The notes beneath the pieces were generated by a model. The model was not told the origin of the DNA, made no database searches, and saw only the letters and a program-made list of their open reading frames with translations. This document shows positions 43,326-55,462 of a DNA stretch of 64,000 bases, piece by piece (position 1 is the first letter of the stretch; each line of letters opens with the position of its first letter). Source of the DNA: Dromiciops gliroides (taxonomy: Eukaryota > Chordata > Mammalia > Microbiotheria > Microbiotheriidae); NCBI RefSeq assembly GCF_019393635.1, contig NC_057863.1, forward strand, positions 623,157,791 to 623,221,790, in the 5' to 3' direction. The position numbers were made by a program, and so were the translations under genes.

Positions 43326-43710
43326 CAAGGATACAAAAAAGGAAAAGGAAATAATCCCTATTCTGGAGAAGTTTCTTTTCTAAAAAATACAAAGTAGTTT
43401 GTTTTTGGAACAACAGGAAACTGGAGAGATCAGCAAAAGCTTCACATTGGAAGGTAGTACTGGCCCCTTGCTAGACATTAGGGACTTTAAGGGGGGAGGT
43501 GACATGAGAGGGCATTCCAGGGATGGGGACCATGTGTGCAGAGGCCCCCAGGCTGGAGATGGAGAGTCACCTCTGAGGGAAAGGAAGGCTGGACCAGGTT
43601 ATAAAAGACTTTTTCTTAAATTAAAAAAAATTAATTTTAAAATTTTAAAATGAAAAGAATCTAAATTTTTAAAATTTGAAAATTAAAAAAAAATCCCAAT
43701 CTACACTGAC

Positions 43711-44050
43711 CTGTTTTATCTTGGCGTTCTTCTATGTTCCCCAGAAGCTCTTCTCCAGAAGATTTACAATCTGTTCTCAAAACCTGCCTCAGCTTCTCAG
43801 TAATGGGGTGGAGCTGGTGTGTTGTGGGGTAGTGTGCAGCAGGACTTCCTGGGTTGAGGGGAAGCTCTGAGTCTGGAAAGGGACTTCTGAAGGTTCTCTA
43901 GCAAGACTTGGTTGGAGAGACCCGGGTGTGGGTGCTTGGGAGCCAGAGCAGGGAGGAGAGAGAGGGCAAAGCTGTGCTAAATCCTGGAGACACACATGTC
44001 AAGGAAAAGTCTCTCCTCTAGGCTTCCAACCCAGGTTACATTTGTTTTGC
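43711..44050 (-). promoter_or_regulatory. Candidate non-coding first exon and promoter of gene B
   Basis: Donor AAAACAG|GTCAGTG at 43711, conserved with gene A (13572). The block up to about 44040 stays highly similar. The ETS-type CCGGAAGTG of gene A lies in a segment absent here; a shared acttcctggg motif remains. The start site is not determined. Confidence 0.5.
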
Positions 44051-44067
44051 TTAAGAGTGCAAAGGGA

Positions 44068-44450
44068 TTGGATCCCAAAGGACTAATGATAAAGCATACT
44101 ATCCACCTCCAGAGAAAGAACTGATATTGACTGGACACAGACTGAAACATGCTATTTTGTGTTTTCTTTTCTTTTCTTTTTTACTTGAGTCTTTTTATAT
44201 AAAATGACTAATATGGTAATGTTTTACATAATTGCACAATGTATAACCTATATCTGATTGCTTACCACCTCAGGGAGGAGGAAGAGTAGGAAAGGAGGGA
44301 ATGAGAGAGGGACAGAATCTGGAACTCAAAGCTTTAAATAAATAAATAAGTAGATAGATAGATAAAAAAATAAAATAAATTTTAATAAAATAAATATATA
44401 AATGAATGAATGAGCAAATAAATAAATAAACTTTAAAAATAGATAACTAA
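44068..44450 (+). mobile_element. LINE-1 3' UTR inserted in the gene B 5' flank
   Basis: L1 tail wording (agagaaagaactgatattga, ataattgcacaatgtataac) with a long aataaa-rich end. Flanked by gagtgcaaaggg and gagtacaagggg. It is absent from the aligned gene A flank at 13.93-13.96 kb, so it is younger than the 5' block duplication. Confidence 0.85.
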
Positions 44451-44467
44451 ATGCGAGTACAAGGGGA

Positions 44468-44800
44468 AATGTGTAGATAGCATTTATTTAGTACTTACTG
44501 TGTGCCAGATGCTGTGCTAAGCACTTTACAGTTGTTATCTCATTGGATCCTCACCACAACCCTGGCAGGTAGGTGCTATCACGATCTTCGTTTTACAGAT
44601 GAAGAGACTGAGGCAAACAGGTGAAGTGACTTGCCCAGGGTCACACAGCAAGTAAATGTCTGAGCCCAGATTTATTTTTTTGTTTTGCTTTTGGTGAGGC
44701 AACTGGGGTTAAGTGACTTGCCCAGGGGCTCACAGTTAGTAAGTGTCAAGTGTCTGAGGCCAGATTTGAACTCAGATCTTCCTGACTCTGGGCCATAGTG
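44468..44800 (-). mobile_element. MIR-like relic with nested CORE-SINE
   Basis: agcatttatttagtacttac, ttttacagatgaagagactg, cagggtcacacagcaagtaa, then a minus-strand CORE-SINE (44690-44795). Confidence 0.7.
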
Positions 44801-45575
44801 CTCCCCAACCTACTAGCCCAGCCTACCATTCTCCCCATTTCCCCTTTCCCTCATGAACAGTAACCATGCCCATGTCAGCATATCTGTTCCCCAAGTGAAA
44901 CACTGAGGGTGTGCTCTAGGGAATTTTGAACTATTTGCCCCAGTTGCAGAAATGACCAGTTCTGGTTCAAACATAAGATAAAATGCCAAATGAATGCGGC
45001 AAGTAGTAAGTGCTATAAAGGATTGGGAGAAAGAAGAGATCAATTTTAGTTGAGGGATGAAATTGTGAAAGAAGTTGGGATTTGGGATTTGAGTGGGGCC
45101 TGGAAAGATGCCAAGAATACGATCATTTTCAATAGCTTATTTGCTTCTGATCCTTGTGATGTTGGGTGTGTGGGAAATGGAACAGGACTGCTGGTGTCTT
45201 TACTAGTAATCTACTCTCAGCTGACCAGAGTAGAACCATCACTTTGTTACACAATGATCTCTATAGAGATCCAATACTGGCATTGAAGAAGATAAAGTCA
45301 GAAGGGGGCATCCAAAGCTTCCCAAGCACAAGTAGAAGACATTTCCGCCAGAGGTGACACAGCTAAATGTATTTAGGTAGGCATCAGTTCTCAAGATATC
45401 TTTAAAGAGAGAAAGATTACAAAAGAATGCATCAGTAGTACTTTTGCTAGAAAAATGACAACTGAGAAGACCTTAACAGCTGGATAACCACAGACCTGTG
45501 TTTTAAATTTTTATATAATCTCTATGAAAATGATCTATGCCTACTTTGAGGGCCTCCCTTTAAAAAATGGGGAAG
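44801..45575. other. Unassigned intergenic sequence
   Basis: No gene, repeat family or duplication was recognised. Confidence 0.35.
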
Positions 45576-45579
45576 AACC

Positions 45580-46245
45580 GAAGGTTTCTTCTAGCCATGT
45601 CAGATCACATCTCGAGTACTTCCCTTTATCTCTGAGCACCATGTTTTAGGAAATCCATCCATAGAGGCATCTGGGTGACCTGGTGGTTAGAGTGCTAGAC
45701 TTGGAGTAAGGAGGACTTGAGTTTGGATCCTGCCTCAGAAACTTGCTTATTAGCCATGTGATATTGAATTTAATCAAGAGTGAAAAATCTCAGATTTAAT
45801 CCAAGGGGAAATTCCCTGGCTCCTTTATATGTCGTCTTCCCTCTCTCCCTTCAGCGTCTTCTCCCTAAAGAGAACCTTCACTTTTGAAGATGAAAACCAG
45901 ATGACAAGGATCTCTCTTCTCCCAAGTTCTGTCCCTCATGCAGGCAATCGATCTCCAATGATGAGAAAAGTGTTCTAGAGCTGGGCCCGAGCCCCTGGTT
46001 ATGCGATTATGAGTTTTGTCCAAAAGTGGAATAATCTGTCTTGGAAGATTGTGGGTTCTCCCTCACTAGAGACCTTTGATCAAAGATTAGATACCAGCAT
46101 CTCAGGCATGTTGTAAATGGGATTGTGGTTTAAGGACAGGTGGGACCAGATGCTCTTAGGTCCCTTTGTTGCTCTCAGAGATTCTCTGGGACTAGATGAT
46201 TTCTAAGGGCTCTTGCAAATCCTATAACCCTTTGATTGTATGTCC
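45580..46245 (+). mobile_element. CR1/L3-type LINE 3' relic
   Basis: Ordered CR1/L3-like wording: tcacatctcgagtact, gagcaccatgttttagga, cctcactagagacctttgat, tgttgtaaatgggattg and ctctgggactagatgatttc. A MIR-like insert sits at about 45665-45770. Very old and diverged. Confidence 0.55.
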
Positions 46246-46319
46246 ATAAATGAGCAGCAGATTAAGAGATTATGGCTCTTCTGTTGAGGTTTCTAATATA
46301 ATTGTTGATTGGTACCTCA

Positions 46320-46490
46320 TTAATATTTTGTTTTTTGTTTTGGTTTGGTTTTGTGGGGCAATGGGGGTTAAGTGACTTGCCCAGGGTCACACAGCCTAGT
46401 AAGTGTCAAGTGTCTGAGGCCGGATTTGAACTCAGGTATTCCTGAATCCAGGGCTGGTGCTTTATCCACTGTGCCACTTAGCTGACCCAA
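46320..46490 (-). mobile_element. CORE-SINE
   Basis: Full body; flanks share acctcattaatatt (46314-46327 and 46493-46506), a target duplication. Confidence 0.9.
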
Positions 46491-46594
46491 TACCTCATTA
46501 ATATTAATAACAGCTGGCATTTTATCAAATACTTTAGGGTTTAAAAAGTGTTTTACATATATTATTTATATTTTATTAATAGTAATAATAATAA

Positions 46595-46845
46595 TAATAA
46601 GAGAGGTCTAATGACATAGAGGCTAGAATTGGGAAGAGCTGGATTAAAATTCTACCTATGATGCATACATTTAGATTTTAAACATCACATTCCCATACAT
46701 ACTGCAGGGAAGTTACTTAAACTCTCAATGTCCTAAACCACTCCCTAATACTATAAATTACAGGTGAATTGCCTATCTGTATGGGTAAAGAGAGGTTCCT
46801 CCCTGGGAAGTCTTTACACAGATGAAATCACAAATCTGAAACAAT
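46595..46845 (+). mobile_element. MIR-related relic
   Basis: gacatagaggctagaattgg, gaagttacttaaactctca, ttcctccctgggaagtcttt, gatgaaatcacaaatctg. Confidence 0.5.
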
Positions 46846-47259
46846 TACGACAAAAATATCATAAACATTTACCGACATTTTGCAACCTTCTGGCCATTTG
46901 CAATGAAGGCACAATAATACACCTTATACTGATCATCACTTAGAAAAATAGGACCATGTGAGTGAATTAGAGGTTGAATTCTTGTAGCTAAAAGTGTAGG
47001 ACCCTTGGACTTGCTCCCTGAAAAAGTAGTGACATCTCCTAAAAGGAATTGGGCCTAAAGTTTGAAAGGTTGAAAGACTAATGTTACCTCCACCTCTCAG
47101 CGGAAACTGAGGAGCAAGCCATAGAAACTCTAGTAAGGGGAGACAAATTTGTTCTGTCTCTGATTGGAGGGATCCTTACAGAACTTCTTTTCATTTCCTA
47201 CCCAGTTGCATTCCACAGTACCTCTCCTGCCTTCAGGCTCCTTCTGTGTGTTGGCTTTT

Positions 47260-47570
<311 letters not shown>

Positions 47571-47824
47571 CACATGATCTGACCCTACCAAAGCTATTGG
47601 AAAGATATGGGGAAGATGGACACAATTAAACGAACAGTTCTTAAACATTGATTATGTTCTAGGGACTGTGCTAGGTGTGTGTGTGTGTGTGTGTGGGGGG
47701 AATTATACAAATAGAGGACACTGAATGTGGCTCTACCATAGAGATGGAAAGTGTGGGAATCTAACACATACCCGAGGAAATATTATATGAATCAGAGTTT
47801 AATGAAGTCAAAGGAGAAGATCAA

Positions 47825-48178
47825 AGTCCTGGGTGGCCCTGGGCAAGTCACTTAACTCTGTCTCAGTGTCTTCATCTGTCAAATGAGCTGGAGAAGGAAA
47901 TGACAAGCCACTTCAGTATCTCTGCCAAGGAAAACCTAAATGGGGTCACAAAGAGTTGGACATGACTGAAATGACTTAATAACAAGTGGGTTCCTGAGGT
48001 TAAGCTTAGGGGATCAAGAAAGGTTGAGGGAGGGCAACTAGGTGGCACAATGGATAAAGCACCGGCCCTAGATTCAGGAGGATCTGAGTTCAAATCCGGC
48101 CTCAGACACTTGACACTTACTAGCTGTGTGACCCTGGGCAAATCACTTAACCCTCATTTCCCTGCAAAAAAAAGAAAG
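47825..48178 (+). mobile_element. Long-variant SINE end with nested or adjacent CORE-SINE
   Basis: 47825-47985 has the gagaaggaaatgacaagcca module. 48031-48178 is a full plus-strand SINE with duplicated gaaaggttgaggga on both sides. Confidence 0.85.
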
Positions 48179-48385
48179 AAAGAAAGGTTGAGGGAGAGCT
48201 GAACTTGACCTTGATAGAGTAGTAATAGATGGGTAGTGTGAATGCACAGAATGTGAGATATTTTGGTGAATAGAATGGGCAAGACTTGAACATAAGGATG
48301 TATATCAGAGGGAAGAACCAGCTATGACTTTGAGGTGATTTAGAGATGCCAGCAGCAGCAATAGGTAAATTGAGAGTAGGGGCAG

Positions 48386-48615
48386 ATTTGGAGGCAGCTA
48401 GTGTTGTGAGTGGAGTCGGGAAGGCTTGAGGGAAAAATCTAGTCTTAGATGCTTACTGTGTGACCCTGGGTAAGTCACTTAACCTCTGCTGCCTCAGTGT
48501 CCTGAACTGTAGCATGGAGATAATAATAATGCCTACCTTCCAGATTTGATGTGAAGATCAAATGAGGTAACATTTGTAAAGCACTTAGCACAGTGTCTGG
48601 CACATAGTAAGCATT
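48386..48615 (+). mobile_element. MIR SINE
   Basis: ttactgtgtgaccctgggta, aacctctgctgcctcagtg, aaatgaggtaacatttgtaa, agcacagtgtctggcacat. Confidence 0.75.
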
Positions 48616-49042
48616 CTTCTCACTTCACTATACATCAATTCATGTAAGTCTTTCCAGGCCTTTCTGAAATCATCCTGTATGACAAACATATGACAATGTT
48701 TTTTTCTTTTACTTTTTTTTTTTTTAGTGAGGTGGTTGGGGTTAAGTGACTTGCCCAGGGTCGCACAGCTAGTGTTAAGTGTCTGAGGCTGGATTTGAAC
48801 TCAGGTCCTCCTGACTCCAGGGCCAGGGCTCTATCCACTGCGCCACCTAGCTGCCCCCATATGACAATTCTTATAGCGCAATAATATTCCCTCACAATCA
48901 TATACCACATTGTTCAGCTATCTCCCAAGTGATGGGCATTCCTTTGAATTCCAATTCTTAGTCACCACAAAAAGAGCTGCTATAAGTGTTTTTGTACAAA
49001 TAGGTCTTTTGGGGGATATCTTTGGGATATAAACCTAGCAGG
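48616..49042 (-). mobile_element. LINE-1 ORF2 end fragment with nested CORE-SINE
   Basis: Minus-strand L1 (cttcactatacatcaattca; caagtgatgggcattcctt) with a CORE-SINE at 48715-48858 duplicating catatgaca. Confidence 0.85.
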
Positions 49043-49064
49043 GATGCTCAGGGTGCGAAGATCC

Positions 49065-49200
49065 TGGTTCTTCTGTTTGTTCTCTATGTGATTTGGGGCA
49101 AGTACCTTCTCCTCTCTGGGCCTCAGTGTGCTCATCTGTAAAATGAGAGGGTCGTGGTGGATGATCTCTAAGGTCCCCTACTTTCCAATAAAGTAAATGT
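49065..49200 (+). mobile_element. MIR SINE
   Basis: tctatgtgatttggggcaag, cctcagtgtgctcatctgta, ggatgatctctaaggtccc. Confidence 0.65.
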
Positions 49201-49394
49201 TTAGGTGGTCAGTGACATGGGATTCCTTGCAAATGCCTCAATCTTTGGGGATTAAATGGCCCATGTTCAGGCCATTCTTCCTCTAATAAGGTATACCATA
49301 TGAAACACAGTCTGATAAGATTTCCCTTGGTCATGTTTGATTTCACTGTAAAGTTTTCCCTTATCCCAATCCATGAGTAGCTTTCCTTTTTTTT

Positions 49395-49830
49395 CCATAT
49401 AAATATTTTATTATTTCTAGTTACATTTAGAGATGGTTTTCAACATTTTTTTTTTTTAGTAAGGCAGTTGGGGTTAAGTGACTTGCCCAGGGTCACACAG
49501 CTAGTAAGTGTTAAGTGTCTGAAGCCGGATTTGAACTCAGGTACTCCTGACTCCAGGGCCGGTGCTCTATCCACTGCGCCACCTAGCTGCCCCTCAACAT
49601 TTGTTTTTATAAGATTTCTAGTTTCAAATTTTTCTCCCTCCCTCCCCCCTCCCCAGGACAGCAAGTAATCTGATAAAGGTTATGTCTATACAATCACATT
49701 AAACATATTTCTGCATTAGTCATGTTATGAGAGAAGAATCAGAGCAAAAAGGAAAAACCTCAAAAAAGAAAACCAACAAAAAATAATAGAAATTGTGTAG
49801 TTCGATCTGCATCTAGATTCCACAGCATGA
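49395..49830 (-). mobile_element. LINE-1 3' end with nested CORE-SINE
   Basis: Minus-strand L1 tail (atttagagatggttttcaac; ttctccctccctcccccctc; tgttatgagagaagaatcag). A CORE-SINE at 49447-49593 duplicates tcaacattt. Confidence 0.85.
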
Positions 49831-50067
49831 GTAGCTTTTTTAATGGGGAGTCCTGGGTTATGCTATTGCTTATCCTCTCCTTGATATTCAAAACTTTCCT
49901 TACCACAAACCAAAAAAACATAAAAATAAAAAAAAATCATTAAATTCAAATTGACCAAGCGTTAATATGATCTTTTCCGCCCCTTGTATGCTTAACCAGG
50001 CTGAAGTTTAAAAAAACGTACTTAGGAGGTTAAAGAAACCCATTTGATTTAAAGGGAAGAAAACAGG

Positions 50068-50184
50068 TACTTCTTTCTTTCTTTCTTTCTTCCTTCCTTC
50101 CTTCCTTCCTTCCTTCCTTCCTTCCTTCCTTCCTTCCTTCCTTCCTTCCTTCCTTCCTTCCTTCCTTCCTTCCTTCCTTCCTTC

Positions 50185-50251
<67 letters not shown>

Positions 50252-50387
50252 GCAGGATAATGGGGGTTAAGTGACTTGCCCAGGGTCACACAGCTAGTAA
50301 GTGTCAAGTGTCTGAGGCCGGATTTGAACTCAGGTACTCCTGAATCCAGGGCCGATGCTCTATCCACTGTGCCACCTAGCTACCCCA
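50068..50387 (-). mobile_element. (TTTC)n(TTCC)n(TTTC)n tract on a CORE-SINE tail
   Basis: About 185 bases of microsatellite (50068-50252) directly precede a minus-strand SINE body (50253-50387); the tract replaces its A-rich tail. Confidence 0.88.
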
Positions 50388-50434
50388 GGTACTTATTTCT
50401 AACCCAAAACAAAAACAAACAAAAATTATGGCAG

Positions 50435-50592
50435 GGGCAGCTAGGTGGCACAGTGGATAAAGTACCAGCCCTGGATTCAGGAGGAGCTGAGTTCAAATCT
50501 GGCCTCAGACACTTGACACTTACTAGCTGTGTGACCCTGGGCAAGTCATTTAACTCTCATTGCCCTGCAAAAAAAAAAAAATTAAAAAAAAT
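50435..50592 (+). mobile_element. CORE-SINE
   Basis: ggggcagctaggtggcacag head to A tail. With the previous SINE it forms an inverted pair, and acttatttctaa flanks both sides of the new insertion. Confidence 0.9.
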
Positions 50593-50660
50593 TTATTTCT
50601 AAGCCAGCTTGAAGATCAGAAGATTCTAGGTTCAGCTTTTCAAGCTGACTCGCCAAAACT

Positions 50661-51080
50661 GTGACAGGTAAAACTAAATGTTTGTGGTCACTTGTCCCCA
50701 GTGTGAGGAAAGTTAACTAGGACAACAGTTTAACAGTTTAGGTATTAAACATTTATTAAAATATATTAGAGGTTAACAAAGAGAGAACAAGTGTCTTTGA
50801 AAGAATAGGAAAACCCCAACTACCCTCCAGGAGTGATCAGAGCTCCACCTCTCATCAGGTTCCAACCACCAAGTCTCTAAACCAACTGATAAAACCAAAT
50901 GCCTCACACAATGGCTTCAAGCTGATTGGTTGAGAGTGGTCTCATGCTCACTCAGTAGGGGGCCCCTGATAATAATCTCACACCTTCCAGCTTTAAATCT
51001 TGGATCCTAAGGTTCCATGAGGGATTGGCCCCACTCTTGGGTTCCTTGGGCCTGGGGCTCTCAGCCACATACCAGGCTTC
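50661..51080 (-). mobile_element. Solo LTR fossil (family Y)
   Basis: tgacaggtaaaactaaatg, tattaaacatttattaaaat, agagagaacaagtg: same family and orientation as 26.7, 38.83 and 63.15 kb. The far edge is uncertain. Confidence 0.55.
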
Positions 51081-51249
51081 CAGGGGGACCCATTCTATTT
51101 GTCCAACCAAGCACAGAGGGCTGTATCAGAGGGTAGTATGCAGCCAGTCATGAGTGTAAACAGTGCTTAGACATATCACAGCAGAGACAAATAGTCCCTG
51201 GTCCCAGGAAGCTCTTGTCCTATATAGTTATCCCTTTTACATCATGACT

Positions 51250-52030
51250 TTCCCCATCAGGGTCTCCATATATCACAGATTGGCATAAGAAATGAAATGG
51301 GAATATTTGGGGAGTTTTTCAGAAATTGCAGATGACACACGAAGGCCAGCAGATGACACAGGACCTAAGACCAAATACTTAGCCCAAATTTTACAATAAG
51401 GTACTGTAAACACCCCGTGGAAGAAAAAAGAACAAATTCAGACTTCTTTTCTGGTACAAAGGGAGAGCCAAAAATTTTATGAGGATATTCCTGATCGAGG
51501 CGGCACTGTACCCCTAAACCCCAAGATGTGGAAGCGATAACTGTACTAGTCCTTTGCCTCAGTTCTGCTCTTTGCCCCGGTCTTTTTTTTTTTTTTTTGT
51601 TATAGAAAATGAAGAGAAATAAAATGCCTTTTAGACTCAAGGCTGTAGAATTATTCTTACTGACTTTATATTATTTCTCCAAATGACTTTAGTTCCCCTT
51701 CCAGTCTTACTATGTATCATTCTCTACACGGATGCTGACCTCCTTGCTGTTCCTCAAACAAGGTACAGTTATCACTTCCGCTATCTGGGAAATCCACATA
51801 AAATTATTTGGGCCTTCCTTCATACCAGAGAAGGAGTCTTCTGGCTTGGCAAATTTCCTTCTCTTTTTTTTTTCTTGACATTATACAATACTATATGTAT
51901 ATCTTATGCATTTCTGAGTTTCTAAACTTTTTCCATGTCGTCTGCTGGCTGTGTGTCATCTGTGGCTTCTGCAAAACTCTCCCCAAGTTCCCATTTAATT
52001 TCTTCAAACTGCAATGGGGAAAGTGGCAGT
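51250..52030. repeat. Large diverged inverted repeat (foldback)
   Basis: The minus strand of 51290-51545 aligns with the plus strand of 51763-52015. Shared blocks in order: tacagttatc-cttcc, cataaaat, taccaga-aag-agtct, gtctgctggc, tgtgtcatctg, ctccccaa, ttcccattt-atttctt. The arms are about 250 bases with indels, the spacer about 215 bases with a T run at 51584-51598. Family unknown. Confidence 0.7.
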
Positions 52031-52299
52031 GCAGAAGAGAGAACTGTACTACATCTCTTGACTCTGGGCATTTTCTCTGGCTGTGTCCTATGCCTGAAAT
52101 TCTCTCCCAGCTCATCTCAGCCTCTTGGCTTTGCTGGCTCCCTTCAGGAAGCTTTTCTCCTTCCCCTTTAATTCTACTGCCTTCCCTCTGTTGCTTGTCC
52201 CTAACTGATTCAATACATAGCTGGTTTGTACAGACTTGTTTGTCTTCCCCATTAGACTACGAACTCCTTGAGGGCAGGGATGGGTTTTGTGTACCCGAA

Positions 52300-52800
52300 A
52301 GGCCTAGTGCATTGCTGTTATTTAGTCATTCAGTTGTATCTGACTCTTCATGACTGAGTGTACCACAGCACGCCAATGCTGTCCGTGGAGTTTTCTTGAC
52401 AAAGATGCTAGAGTGGTTTACCATTTCCTTCTCTGGTGGAAATTCTAGCACACAGCAGGTGTTTGTTGACTTCATGTACTCTGTGTCCTAACAAAGCTGA
52501 GACATTAGAGTCAGGGAACTTTCCAGAATGAGATGTCGCCAAAATATCTGTAAATAACCTCAGGAACCCATTTGTTGTTGAGTCTTGTGACCCCATTTGG
52601 GGTTTTGTTGGCAAAGATAATGGAATGGTTTGCCATTTCCTTCTCTAGCTGATTTTACAAATGAGGAAACTGAGGGTGAAGCGACTTGCCCAAGGTCACC
52701 CAGCTAGTAAATGTCTGAGGCTGGATTTGACCTCAGGGAGATGAGTCTTCCTGACTCCAGGTCTGGTACTCCATCCATTGTGATGCTTAGCTGCCCTTGA
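52300..52800 (-). mobile_element. Two long-variant CORE-SINE pieces
   Basis: 52305-52440 is a module-only fragment (gagttttcttgacaaagatg) and 52570-52795 is a fuller copy ending gatgcttagctgccc. They interrupt an L2-like tail (actccttgagggcaggga at 52262). Confidence 0.7.
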
Positions 52801-52844
52801 ACCCTTTAGGGACTCATAAATATTGATCAGGTATGCAGTGAGTA

Positions 52845-53290
52845 GCAATATGGTACAATGAATAGAGCACTGGGCCTGGGGTTAGGAAGACCTAAGTTTA
52901 AATGTGGCTTTAGACACTTACTAGCTGTGTGATCTTGGGCAAGTCACTTAATGTCTATCTGCCTCAATTTCTCCAACTGTAAAATGGGGCACCTACCTTT
53001 TGGAGTTGTGATTGAATGAGATAATATTTGTAAAGTGTTTTATAACCTGAGAGCACTCTATAAATGCTAGTTATTATCTTCCTTAAATGAAAAATATGAG
53101 AAATAAGAACATGAAGATGAATACAATGAAGAGGGCCTGGGTCTGAATCCTAGCTCTCATGCTTGCACACTGTGTGACTGTAAGTAAGTCACTTTCCTCT
53201 CTGGCTTCAATTTCTTTAGAATGATGTGGCTGGACTAGGTGGTCTCCAAGGTCCTTCCACCCCTCAGGTTCTATGATCCAGTGATTCATG
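52845..53290 (+). mobile_element. Two MIR SINEs
   Basis: First copy: ttactagctgtgtgatcttg ... ataaatgctagttattatc. Second copy: cttgcacactgtgtgactgt ... aggtggtctccaaggtcctt. Confidence 0.75.
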
Positions 53291-53839
53291 TTTTCAGCCT
53301 CTACAAGTCTACAACCACTGGATGAAGTAGAAGGGTCTTTGATTAAACAATAGCTAGTGGATCTGGATGAAGAGGACCCAGGTTCAAATCTTGCCTTTGC
53401 CATTACCTGTGTGATTTCACTCCTCATGGCATCAGTTTGCTCATGTGTAAAATGACAAGACCAACAACAAAAACAAAACAAAAAGAGAAGAGGGCTGGAC
53501 CGAGTGGCTTGTGAGGTTCTTTCCAGCCAAAGGTGTATGATTTCCTAATCTTATCGACCTATTTGACTTTTTATTAATTATGATCAGATCAGGCCTATTT
53601 TCTGTCTTGACAGAAAGCAGAACGAAGACTAGCAGGTAGAAATGATCCGAAGGTTTTGCCTCCCTCTAGGGAAGAGCTTGCTAATTATTAGAAGCTTGTC
53701 AATTCAACAGACATTGATGACATACCTACTATGTGCAAGGCACCTCACTGGAGGAGATGCAGAGAGACAAGCAGGGACCTGTGTCTTTTCCAAGTTTTAA
53801 AAATCTCCACCAGCACCATACCAAGGTCTCTGCATATTG

Positions 53840-54085
53840 TTGTTGTTTTTGAGTCATTTCAGTCCTGAGTGCAACTCTTCATGTTCACGTTTTGGGTTTT
53901 CTTGGCAGAGATCCTGGAATGGTTTGTCATTTCCTTCTCCAGATAATTTTACAGATGAGCAAACAGGGTTAAGTGATTTGCCCAGCATCACACAGCTAGT
54001 CAGTGTGTGAGTCAGAATTTGAACTCAGGACTTCCTGACTCCAGGATCAGCTCTCTATCCACTGTGCCACTTAGCTGTCTTACTT
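53840..54085 (-). mobile_element. Long CORE-SINE variant
   Basis: ttttcttggcagagatcctg module, SINE body, then ccacttagctgtc. Confidence 0.8.
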
Positions 54086-54117
54086 TGCATATAGCAGGAG
54101 TTTAATAAATGCTTGTT

Positions 54118-54300
54118 GGGGGCAGCTAGGTGGCACAATTGATAAAACACTAGCACTGGATATAGGAGGACCTGAGTTCAAATCCAGCCTCAGACACTTG
54201 ACACTTATTAGCTGTGTGACCCTGGGCAAGTCACTTAACCCTCATTGCCTTGCCAAAATAAATAAATAAATAAATAAATAAATAAACTTATAAAGAAAAT
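54118..54300 (+). mobile_element. CORE-SINE with (aaat)n tail
   Basis: Full body; the tail is (aataaat)n, and aaatgcttgt flanks both sides. Confidence 0.92.
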
Positions 54301-54339
54301 AAATGCTTGTAAATTAAATTGAATTACAAGTACAATGGG

Positions 54340-54700
54340 GAATAGTTTTATAGTATGGTGGAAAGAACATTGGCATTGGAATCAGAAGACCAGGGTTCAA
54401 ATCCCACCTCTAATACTACCTAGATGACCTTGGGAAAATTAACTTCCCTGGGCCTTGGTTTCCCCATCTGTAAAATGGGGGCATGGGGGGGCAGCTAGGT
54501 GGAGCAGCGGATAAAGCACCAACCCTGGATTCAGGGGGACCTGAATTCAAATCTGGCCTCAGACACTTGACACATACTAGCTGTGTGACCTTGGGCAAGT
54601 CACTTAACCCTCATTGCCCTGCCAAAAAAAAAATGGGGGGATTGGATTAGGTGGCTTCTGAGGTCCCTTTCAGTTCCAAGTCTATGATCCAGTGAACTAT
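54340..54700 (+). mobile_element. MIR split by a CORE-SINE
   Basis: A MIR head and core (54345-54480) resume at 54635 (ggattaggtggcttctgagg). The nested plus-strand SINE is 54487-54634. Confidence 0.85.
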
Positions 54701-54793
54701 GTATGAGGGAGGTACAAAGGTCATTACTGATGAGGGAATCAGGGAAGTCTTCCTGGAGGAAGGGACCCTTGAACTTTAAAAAAGTACCCAATA

Positions 54794-54949
54794 GGGGCAG
54801 CTAGGTGGCGCAGTGGATAAAGCACTGGCCCTGGAGTCAGGAATACCTGAGTTCAAATCCGGCCTCAGACACTTAACACTTACTACCTGTGTGACCCTGG
54901 GCAAGTCACTTAACCCCCATTGCCTCACTAAAACAACAACAACAACAAC
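54794..54949 (+). mobile_element. Young CORE-SINE with perfect target duplication
   Basis: aaagtacccaata is present at 54781-54793 and 54950-54962; (aac)n tail. Confidence 0.95.
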
Positions 54950-55154
54950 AAAGTACCCAATAAGGGAATGGGTGAGGCAGTGAGCTCCCCATCACATGAA
55001 GTGTTCAAGCAAGGTCTGGATAACCATTGCTAAGGAAGCTATGAGGGGATTATTGATGATCTGGGTGGTTGGTATAAGCCTGAAGGGCCCCTCACAAACA
55101 ATCCCACCCTGGTCTGGGCTCCAGGGGTGAGAAACACAGAGAAGTCCAAATAAC

Positions 55155-55320
55155 AATTGTAGCTCTGAGCTGGAAGGGACCTCGGAGGTCATCTAGCCCA
55201 GCTTCCTCATTTTACAGAAGAGGAAACTGAGGCCCTAAGATCACAACTTGTCCAAGGCCACGAGACTCCTATGTGGCAAAGGCAGTATTTGAACCCAAGT
55301 CTCCTACATTTAGAGCCAGG
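55155..55320 (-). mobile_element. MIR SINE
   Basis: gagctggaagggacctcgg, ttttacagaagaggaaactg, tttgaacccaagtctcc. Confidence 0.65.
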
Positions 55321-55462
55321 ATGTTTCTGGTGAATGAGACTCTCCTGCAGAACCCTGTCCCATCCAAGCAATTCACTGGGAAACATTTCTTAAGCATCAG
55401 GCACTGTGGTAAGCACTGTGTGTGTACAAAAAGAGGCCAAAGACACTCCCTGTCCTTAAGAT

